Assembly: GCA_021811205.1 (NCBI GenBank)
Contig: JAJZPK010000007.1
Span: 1 to 24,536 of the forward strand
Origin: Pseudomonadota bacterium
GTDB taxonomy: Bacteria > Pseudomonadota > Gammaproteobacteria > Burkholderiales > JABEVD01
Reading direction: 5' to 3'
DNA length: 24,536 nt
Below, piece by piece: positions 16,705-24,536 of the stretch. A program made the translations under genes and the position numbers. Under the pieces are notes generated by a model. It ran no database searches, was not told the origin of the DNA, and was given only the letters and a program-made list of their open reading frames with translations. Numbering within the stretch: the stretch's first letter is position 1; each line of letters opens with the position of its first letter.

Positions 16705-16720
16705 TGGAACAGTATTTGCT
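16704..16720 (+). promoter_or_regulatory. Candidate sigma-54 (RpoN) promoter
   Basis: TTGGAACAGTATTTGCT fits the -24/-12 consensus TTGGCACRNNNTTGCW, with GG at 16706-16707 and GC at 16718-16719 separated by exactly ten bases. The only clear departure is A for C in GGCAC. Transcription would start near 16731, 26 bases before the ATG of the 76-residue gene. No competing sigma-70 promoter is evident. Confidence 0.6.
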
Positions 16721-16756
16721 CATATACAGGAGAAGCACTCGCTGAAGGAGACAGAC

Positions 16757-16987
16757 ATGAACAATCGATATCACGTCATCCCTGACAAGGCAGGTCGCGG
16801 CGTATTCATCCTCGACATAGAAACCGGGGCGGTCCAGTATCCCGCCTGCTGGCAGGACATCTCGGCTTATCACAATTACCTCGTCGATCGGGGCAGAATC
16901 GCCGAATCCCAGGATCTGCTTGCACAAAGCATGGCAGGCAAGAAGCCGATGACCAATCTGGTGTTGCACACCAGCAATTTGCGCTGA
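16757..16987 (+). CDS. Uncharacterised 76-residue protein behind a candidate sigma-54 promoter
   Basis: The product starts MNNRYHVIPDKAGRGVFILD and ends TNLVLHTSNLR. It is soluble, with no signal peptide or membrane helix and a single cysteine. GAAGGAGA precedes the ATG at a proper distance. I do not recognise the family. The first third (YHVIPD, RGVFILDIETGAVQYP) reads like a small beta-rich fold, and the rest looks helical. It stands alone: 145 bases separate it from the cyclic-nucleotide-binding gene, with a different set of promoter elements in between. Confidence 0.7.
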   Translation: MNNRYHVIPDKAGRGVFILDIETGAVQYPACWQDISAYHNYLVDRGRIAESQDLLAQSMAGKKPMTNLVLHTSNLR

Positions 16988-17066
16988 TCCCCCGTTCGCC
17001 ATACACAATATCTGCCGAACCAGGTGGAGGATCTTTTTCGGCTATATCCCCACATCTGCTCTATTT

Positions 17067-17081
17067 GGATTATGATAATCC
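17067..17081. repeat. 15-bp palindrome GGATTAT-G-ATAATCC upstream of the cNMP-binding gene
   Basis: Perfect 7-bp arms around one base, centred 59 bases before the ATG at 17133. It contains TATGAT and GATAAT, either of which could act as a -10 box, although no good -35 is present at the right distance. The left half (ATTTGGATTATGA, 17063-17075) nearly repeats the sequence at 16685-16696. It looks like an operator. Confidence 0.5.
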
Positions 17082-17132
17082 GTTCCGATTTTGAATGACC
17101 ATAAAAAGCAGTCAATCACGGGGAGTCAATTC

Positions 17133-18287
17133 ATGTCGTCTCAAAACAGCATTGCGCATGCCCTCACCAGCGAAGACTTTGCCAAGATCAAGCTGCTCGG
17201 TGAAAGCCAAGTCTTTCAGAAGGATGCTCTGATATTTTCGGATGGCGACGAAGCCAGCCACATCTATTTCATCGATTCTGGCTATGTGTCGATTTTCATC
17301 GAGAAATTCACCTCGAGGGAGGAGATCAGCTCGCTCGGGCCAGGGGATTATTTCGGAGAAATGGCCTTTTTCAGCGGAAACAGAAGATCCGCCTCCGCTG
17401 CCGCGCTGGTGGATACGACTCTCATCAGCGTGGACAAAGCCGCATTCCTGAACCTCTATGATTCGGATAGCGAAATCGCGGGCAAGATCGATCAGAGCTT
17501 CGCGAAGCGCAATGAAGAACTTTCTTTCAGGGAGCACCTGGCCGGAAACTTGCCCGAGGGCGACACATCATTCATGCTCAGCATCAAGGGGGACCCCTCA
17601 CTGCGCTTCTCGGCCCTTTCCAGGGAGCGGTACGACAGTGTCGTCGACAGAATCATATTCGATCTGGTGCCACGGCTCTACGACCTGCTGACCAACCGTA
17701 CCGCCTATGAAATCGTGGTCCACTGCAACAGCGGCGAAGTGATCATCCGTAACGTGTGCGATCCGTTCAATGGCAACATCCATCCTGCCGGAAAACTATT
17801 GAATGTCGCCTATATCGAACGACACTTTCCCTTGCTTGCCTTTGACAAAAAGGTTGACATCATCAAGAGCCTGTACGGATTCATGGAAGGAAGCGGCTCT
17901 TTTGCTCACTTGCCGCCTCAACCCAGGGAAAGCTTGCGAGCGCTCATGACCAACTGGGAGCCGATGAGCCATTCGGAAATTGCCGACATCCTCTCCAGAC
18001 TTCCCCTGCTCAGGAAGATCCCCGATTTCTATCTGCGCAATCTCACCATCAGCATCATCAAGAATACCATTCGCCTGCAGTTCAATTGCGATGGCACGCA
18101 GATCGTCAATGCCAAGGGGCTTCAGGATTTCATCGAGCAAAACCTGGTTGACGAGGAAGAAAGTGAAGTCCCGGCCGCCGAGAGAAGAAAGGAACAGAGG
18201 CGGCATGCATCCGAACCCAGAGGCGCCGAGCGGAGAAGCCCTATGGGTCGCCGCCGCGAAGACTGGGCCAAGTTTACCCGAGAATGA
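17133..18287 (+). CDS. Cyclic-nucleotide-binding domain protein without a DNA-binding domain
   Basis: 384 residues. Residues 1-125 form a cNMP-binding domain: FQKDALIFSDGDEASHIYFI and the phosphate-binding cassette FGEMAFFSGNRRSASAAA, with the ribose-binding glutamate E76 and the phosphate-binding arginine R85 both present. Residues 130-335 are an alpha/beta region I do not recognise, beginning FREHLAGNLPEGD and including YEIVVHCNSGEVIIRNVCDP. There is no Crp-type helix-turn-helix. The last 40 residues are a charged Arg/Glu-rich tail. The ATG at 17133 is chosen because GGGGAG lies 8 bases upstream; the frame from TTG 17091 has no such site. Its stop overlaps the SemiSWEET start (ATGA). It is likely a signalling protein, with target unknown. 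Confidence 0.85.
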   Translation: MSSQNSIAHALTSEDFAKIKLLGESQVFQKDALIFSDGDEASHIYFIDSGYVSIFIEKFTSREEISSLGPGDYFGEMAFFSGNRRSASAAALVDTTLISVDKAAFLNLYDSDSEIAGKIDQSFAKRNEELSFREHLAGNLPEGDTSFMLSIKGDPSLRFSALSRERYDSVVDRIIFDLVPRLYDLLTNRTAYEIVVHCNSGEVIIRNVCDPFNGNIHPAGKLLNVAYIERHFPLLAFDKKVDIIKSLYGFMEGSGSFAHLPPQPRESLRALMTNWEPMSHSEIADILSRLPLLRKIPDFYLRNLTISIIKNTIRLQFNCDGTQIVNAKGLQDFIEQNLVDEEESEVPAAERRKEQRRHASEPRGAERRSPMGRRREDWAKFTRE

Positions 18288-18538
18288 CCACAGGCGATCT
18301 GTTCGGCTACCCGGCCGCTTTTCTCACCACCATCGCCTTCGTGCCCCAGGTCTGGCGATCATGGAGAACGCGCGATCTGTCCGGCATCTCGCTTCCCATG
18401 TACGCGCTTTTCACGCTCGGCGTAGCGCTCTGGTTCGGCTACGGAATCGTTACCGGAAGCGCCCCCGTGATTACCGCAAACGGCATCACGCTGGTTCTCG
18501 CCTCAATCGTCCTGTGGCTCAAGATCTCGGCCAGATGA
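18284..18538 (+). CDS. SemiSWEET-type PQ-loop transporter
   Basis: 84 residues with three predicted helices and the PQ-loop motif FVPQVWRSWRTRDLSGIS between helix 1 and 2, followed by LWFGYGIVTGSAPVITANGITLVLASIVLW. SemiSWEETs dimerise into small sugar facilitators; bacterial substrates are often untested. The start overlaps the stop of the cyclic-nucleotide-binding gene by ATGA, so the two are translated together. Its last 20 bases overlap the end of the converging phosphatase gene. Confidence 0.88.
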   Translation: MTTGDLFGYPAAFLTTIAFVPQVWRSWRTRDLSGISLPMYALFTLGVALWFGYGIVTGSAPVITANGITLVLASIVLWLKISAR

Positions 18539-19042
18539 TCTCGATTGCCTCGCAATTCGCAACCGCCCCCAAGGCGGCTTCCATGGGGTCTTTTCCCCAT
18601 GCAGCAAGGGCAGCGAGTATGGGGTTTTCGTGACTCACCGCAAGTATCCTCTTTCCGGGATGGCGGATCGCCATTTCGTCCAGGAAGCCGCCCACCCTGA
18701 TCATTTCCTCATGAAATGATTCCCCGCCCATGGGTTTGAAGTGCACGGGATCAAGCTTCATTTTTTCGTTGAACAGATGAACGGGCATCCCATCCATGCC
18801 CGATCTTCGCTCGTTGATGCGCGAGTCTACATGAAGCGGAATGCCCGCTTTCCTGAGGATGATGCTCGCTGTCTGCTGCGCTCTCGGGAATTCGGATGCA
18901 TAGGCGAAGTCGACGCAGCCCACATCGACGGATTCGGCCTGTTGCCTGCCAAGATCAGTAAGGTTGACCGGCTTGAGCGGATCGTCGTTGATGCATCTTG
19001 CGATGTTCGCCTCGCTCTCACCGTGGCGAACAAGGACAACCG

Positions 19043-19064
<22 letters not shown>
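18519..19064 (-). CDS. Histidine phosphatase family protein (SixA/phosphoglycerate mutase-like)
   Basis: The product of about 181 residues has the catalytic [12 protein letters not shown] near the N-terminus (phosphorylated His in RHG), [26 protein letters not shown] with the second arginine, a glutamate in INERRSG, and the late catalytic histidine in [10 protein letters not shown]. The substrate cannot be told. The start is uncertain: GTG 19064 gives a usual short lead-in and overlaps secA by 22 bases, and ATG 19091 overlaps by 49 and adds nine residues. No clear ribosome binding site is seen for either, so coupling to secA translation is likely. Confidence 0.88.
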
Positions 19065-21754
<2,690 letters not shown>

Positions 21755-21806
21755 GGATGATTGGTTTTGGCAGGTTTACAATAGGGTTTTCGATTCTACC
21801 ACAAGC

Positions 21807-22241
21807 ATGGCAATCAGGCTCGATTTCTACCTGGGCGATCTGTTGGGGGACGCAAAACAATCGATCACCATCGAAAGGATCTTGCGGGCATCCCTCCCCA
21901 AGGAACTCGGCAAATGCTGCAGTGCGGGCAGGCTTATGCATGGCGAACTGCATCTTTATGCCGACAACGGCGCGGCCGCATCAAAAATCAGGCAGCTTTC
22001 GCGGACCCTTCTGGAAAAGCTCAGAATGAGGGGGCTGCCCATCGATTCGATCAAGGTACTCGTCAGGGTGAATCCACCCGCACGACGGCTGCCGCACAGA
22101 AAACCGGTCATGGGAGAAAAGGGTGTTGATTCCTTCAGGGCACTTGCCGCAACGCTGCCGGATTCCCCCCTCAGGTCTTCGATCGAATCCCTCATCGACA
22201 AATTAGACGATGAGAAGCACCCGCTCGACGAAATAGAATAG
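21807..22241 (+). CDS. DUF721/DciA-like protein
   Basis: 144 residues starting MAIRLDFYLGDLL. The DUF721 signature region GELHLYADNGAAASKIRQLSRTLLEKLRMRG is recognisable, with a basic C-terminal part (PPARRLPHRKP) and a helical end. DUF721 proteins of the DciA type bind DnaB helicase and help load it; betaproteobacterial members near secA/lpxC are usually short like this one. I chose ATG 21807 over ATG 21753, which would overlap the secA start codon and add 18 residues unlike the family. Its 3' end overlaps the converging membrane-protein gene by 39 bases. Confidence 0.8.
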   Translation: MAIRLDFYLGDLLGDAKQSITIERILRASLPKELGKCCSAGRLMHGELHLYADNGAAASKIRQLSRTLLEKLRMRGLPIDSIKVLVRVNPPARRLPHRKPVMGEKGVDSFRALAATLPDSPLRSSIESLIDKLDDEKHPLDEIE

Positions 22242-22388
22242 CCCGAAAATCAAAGCCAGGATCAAGGTGTACCTGAGAAGCCGGTAGGCGAACTCCAGAT
22301 AGCGCCTGTCCTTTTTCACCGCATAGACCAGGAAGGATGCGCCGATCGCAACGAGCACGGCGAATGCAATCAGCCTCATTACCAGCAT
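22203..22388 (-). CDS. Small two-helix membrane protein
   Basis: 61 residues, with predicted helices at about 4-23 (RLIAFAVLVAIGASFLVYAV) and 40-58 (TLILALIFGLFYFVERVLLI), separated by a positively charged loop KKDRRYLEFAYRLLR. Short proteins of this shape are found next to lpxC in other betaproteobacteria; function is unknown. The ATG shares one base with the lpxC stop (TGATG), so it is translationally coupled to lpxC. Confidence 0.75.
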   Translation of the reverse strand: MLVMRLIAFAVLVAIGASFLVYAVKKDRRYLEFAYRLLRYTLILALIFGLFYFVERVLLIV

Positions 22389-23299
22389 CAGGTCGGCCTG
22401 GGCTGGTACCTTAGATAGGCAGGAATTTCCTCGGCCCTGTCGAAGGAAACGTATTCCCAGGCTTCCGCATCCTCAAGGAGCGTGCGAAGCAGCTGGTTGT
22501 TGAGCGCGTGGCCGGAACGGAATCCCGTGAATGCGCCTAGCAGCGGATGGCCGAGCAGGTAGAGATCCCCGATCGCATCCAGCACCTTGTGGCGCACGAA
22601 TTCGTTCTCATAGCGCAACCCATCGCTGTTGAGGACGCGAAACTCGTCCATGACGATGGCGTTCTCGAGGCTGCCGCCCAATGCGAGCCCCTGGGATCTG
22701 AGATACTCGACATCCCTGACGAAGCCGAATGTCCTCGCACGGCTCAATTCCTTGAGGTAGGAAGATGAACCGAAATCGATCGACACGCTCTGGTTGGTTC
22801 CCTCAACCACTGGATGGGCAAAGGCGATCGTGAAATTGAGCCTGAATCCGTTGTATGGATCGAAACGCACCCAGCTTTTCTCGCTTCCCGCCTGCACGGA
22901 CTTTCTGATCCGGATGAATTTCTTCGGGGAAGATTGCTCCTCGATTCCTGCGGACTGTATCAGGAATACGAATGGGCCCGCACTGCCGTCCATGATGGGC
23001 ACTTCGGATGCGGTCAGATCGACATAGGCGTTGTCGATGCCCATTCCCGCAAAAGCGGACATCAGGTGCTCGATCGTCGCAACCTTGACTCCGCCTGACT
23101 CCAGACAGGTGGACAGCCGGGTATCGTGCACCTTGAACGGATCGGCCTTGATCTCGACAGGATCATCGAGATCGGTGCGCCTGAAAACAATGCCGGTATC
23201 GACTGCAGCAGGGCGCAAGGTCATATAGACCTTTTCGCCTGTGTGCAGCCCGATGCCGGTGGCGCGGACGATGTTTTTCAGCGTGCGTTGTCTGAGCAT
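22388..23299 (-). CDS. lpxC: UDP-3-O-acyl-N-acetylglucosamine deacetylase LpxC
   Basis: LpxC is the zinc deacetylase that commits UDP-acyl-GlcNAc to lipid A synthesis. The 303-residue product has the zinc ligands H78 ([10 protein letters not shown]), H237 and D241 ([15 protein letters not shown]), the catalytic histidine H264 (FRSGHALNN) and the N-terminal [20 protein letters not shown]. The length equals the family's. It lies 55 bases after ftsZ at the distal end of the division cluster, the normal order. A weak ribosome binding site precedes the ATG. Confidence 0.97.
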   Translation of the reverse strand: MLRQRTLKNIVRATGIGLHTGEKVYMTLRPAAVDTGIVFRRTDLDDPVEIKADPFKVHDTRLSTCLESGGVKVATIEHLMSAFAGMGIDNAYVDLTASEVPIMDGSAGPFVFLIQSAGIEEQSSPKKFIRIRKSVQAGSEKSWVRFDPYNGFRLNFTIAFAHPVVEGTNQSVSIDFGSSSYLKELSRARTFGFVRDVEYLRSQGLALGGSLENAIVMDEFRVLNSDGLRYENEFVRHKVLDAIGDLYLLGHPLLGAFTGFRSGHALNNQLLRTLLEDAEAWEYVSFDRAEEIPAYLRYQPRPT

Positions 23300-23308
23300 G
23301 GCAAAAAC

Positions 23309-23323
23309 AAGGAAATTTTCCTT
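23309..23323. repeat. Inverted repeat AAGGAAA-T-TTTCCTT in the ftsZ-lpxC gap
   Basis: Perfect 7-bp arms about one base, 10 bases before the lpxC ATG. TAATAT lies directly beside it on the minus strand (about 23330-23325). The centre is too small for a stable hairpin loop, so a protein-binding site is more likely than a terminator. Confidence 0.35.
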
Positions 23324-23354
23324 ATATTACCACAACTTCAAGCAACGCGCACGA

Positions 23355-24509
23355 TCAGTCCGCCTGCTTCCTGAGGAAAGCGGGAATGTCCAGCATCTCC
23401 ATTCCGGACTGCCTCATCGCTTCGACTTCCGTCTCGCGCTTTCTTCCGGTGCGCATCACGGTGGGCAAATCGAGCGCGCCGAAATCGAAATCGGCGGGCA
23501 TGTTGTCCGTGCCTGTCTTGACGATGGTGATCGGCCTGGATTGGGGCTTCATTGCAGGCATGCCGAGTCCGGTCGCCACCATGGTCACGCGCAGGCTGTC
23601 TCCGATCGAGTCGTCGATCACGGTGCCCACGATCACGGTCGCATCTTCCGCGACGAATTCCTTGATGGTGTTCATCACGTCATGGACTTCCTTCATCTTG
23701 AGGGAAAGGCTGGCCGTAATGTTGACGAGCACGCCGCGCGCGCCGGAAAGATTGACATCCTCGAGCAGCGGGCTCGCAACGGCCTGCTCGGCGGCAATCC
23801 TTGCGCGTTCCGCTCCGGAAGCCATGGCAGAACCCATCATTGCCATCCCCATCTCGGACATCACTGTCTTGACGTCGGCGAAATCGACGTTGACCAGACC
23901 CGGGCAATTGATGACTTCGGCTATTCCCGCGACTGCGCCGTAAAGCACATTGTTGGCCGCCTTGAACGCATCCAGCATGCTGACGTCCTCTCCCAGGACA
24001 GCCATCAGCTTCTCGTTCGGGATCACGATCAAGGAATCGACATGCTGCGTCAGTTCGTCGAGTCCATTCTGGGCAACCTTCAGCCTTTTCCCTTCAAATT
24101 CGAAAGGTTTGGTGACCACGGCAACCGTCAGGATGCCGAGCTCCTTCGCTACCTGGGCCACGATGGGCGCCGCGCCCGTACCCGTTCCGCCGCCCATGCC
24201 CGCAGTAATGAAAAGCATGTCTGCGCCTGCGATCGCTTCAGCAATCCTGTCCCGGTTCTCGATCGCCGATTCCCTGCCGATTTCCGGATTCGCGCCTGCC
24301 CCGAGCCCTTTCGTGATTTCCTCTCCAAGCTGCAGGACCGTGCCGGCACGGTTCCGATGCAGCGCCTGTGCGTCCGTATTGGCGCTGATGAATTCGACCC
24401 CTTGAACGCCGTTTTCGATCATGTGGTCGACGGCATTGCCGCCGCACCCGCCCACACCGATCACCTTGATGACAGCCAGTTGACTCTGCGCATCCATCAC
24501 TTCAAACAT
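23355..24509 (-). CDS. ftsZ: Cell division protein FtsZ
   Basis: FtsZ is the tubulin-like GTPase that forms the Z ring. The 384-residue product has the tubulin signature GGGTGTG (106-112), the T7 loop NVDFADV (207-213, with N207, D209 and D212), a variable linker from about 315, and the C-terminal peptide LDIPAFLRKQAD that binds FtsA and ZipA. It starts at ATG 24509 behind a strong GGAGGTG site (24520-24514). It lies upstream of lpxC, as usual; ftsA would be expected just outside the window. Confidence 0.98.
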   Translation of the reverse strand: MFEVMDAQSQLAVIKVIGVGGCGGNAVDHMIENGVQGVEFISANTDAQALHRNRAGTVLQLGEEITKGLGAGANPEIGRESAIENRDRIAEAIAGADMLFITAGMGGGTGTGAAPIVAQVAKELGILTVAVVTKPFEFEGKRLKVAQNGLDELTQHVDSLIVIPNEKLMAVLGEDVSMLDAFKAANNVLYGAVAGIAEVINCPGLVNVDFADVKTVMSEMGMAMMGSAMASGAERARIAAEQAVASPLLEDVNLSGARGVLVNITASLSLKMKEVHDVMNTIKEFVAEDATVIVGTVIDDSIGDSLRVTMVATGLGMPAMKPQSRPITIVKTGTDNMPADFDFGALDLPTVMRTGRKRETEVEAMRQSGMEMLDIPAFLRKQAD

Positions 24510-24513
24510 GTTT

Positions 24514-24521
24514 CACCTCCC
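24514..24521 (-). promoter_or_regulatory. Strong ribosome binding site of ftsZ
   Basis: GGGAGGTG on the minus strand lies 4-5 bases before the ATG at 24509 and is the strongest Shine-Dalgarno match on that strand of the window, in keeping with the high FtsZ level needed. Confidence 0.75.
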
Positions 24522-24536
24522 TAGTAAATTGAAACC

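Noticed and set aside
17014..17042. GCCGAA...TTCGGC repeat after the 76-residue gene as a terminator
   Set aside because: Six-bp arms are 17 bases apart and no T-run follows the second arm; the T-run is inside the loop.
23309..23323. Hairpin between ftsZ and lpxC as a Rho-independent terminator
   Set aside because: The arms are mostly A/T with a one-base centre; a stable stem with a proper loop cannot form, and lpxC is expected to be read through.
23241..24524. Open frame of 427 codons on the plus strand across ftsZ
   Set aside because: Antisense shadow of ftsZ; His/Asp/Arg-rich composition typical of such shadows and no ribosome binding site.
24510..24536. End of ftsA at the right edge
   Set aside because: Only 27 bases are available; stops are present in more than one frame and none gives a recognisable FtsA C-terminus.

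Overview
The window is a stretch of chromosome from a betaproteobacterium, most likely of the Nitrosomonadales type. This is inferred from gene order and protein style: rpsP-rimM-trmD-rplS next to ffh; a pilBCD-coaE-zapD-yacG-Nudix/ThiE run; argJ with a DUF815 ATPase; and secA, dciA-like, lpxC and ftsZ. No rRNA, tRNA, CRISPR array or complete mobile element is visible. Most of the window is tightly packed housekeeping DNA.

Left part (1-6179). The window opens in a broken comM (YifB-family ATPase). Only the part after the Walker B region is present, and it is joined to AT-rich DNA carrying a 19-bp imperfect tandem repeat. The minus-strand ribosomal/SRP block follows: rplS, trmD, rimM and rpsP with a terminator and a candidate promoter, then ffh. 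Divergent from ffh are a CcsA/YpjD-like membrane protein and a CorB/HlyC-CorC family CBS protein, joined by a TAATG overlap.

Centre (6213-14536). pilB, pilC, pilD, coaE, zapD, yacG and a Nudix-ThiE fusion run as one compact plus-strand series linking type IV pilus assembly, CoA synthesis, Z-ring assembly, gyrase protection and nucleotide sanitation. It converges, with a 1-nt gap, on a minus-strand pair: argJ followed by a DUF815 AAA ATPase (GTGA overlap).

Accessory segment (14537-18538). Between argJ and the secA block lie about 4 kb of less conserved genes. A three-gene plus-strand series encodes a secreted/membrane protein, a cysteine-rich lipoprotein and a 44-residue peptide. A monohaem c-type cytochrome lipoprotein lies on the minus strand. 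A 76-residue protein of unknown function sits behind a well-formed candidate sigma-54 promoter. A cyclic-nucleotide-binding protein without a DNA-binding domain overlaps a SemiSWEET transporter gene by ATGA. The upstream regions of the 76-residue protein and the cNMP-binding gene share a sequence motif embedded in inverted repeats. This is the part of the window most likely to hold something undescribed.

Right part (18519-24536). On the minus strand, secA is followed by a histidine phosphatase whose start lies inside the secA end. A DciA-like DUF721 gene diverges from secA. ftsZ, lpxC and a two-helix membrane protein form the distal end of the division/cell-wall cluster, with the ftsZ ribosome binding site just inside the right edge.
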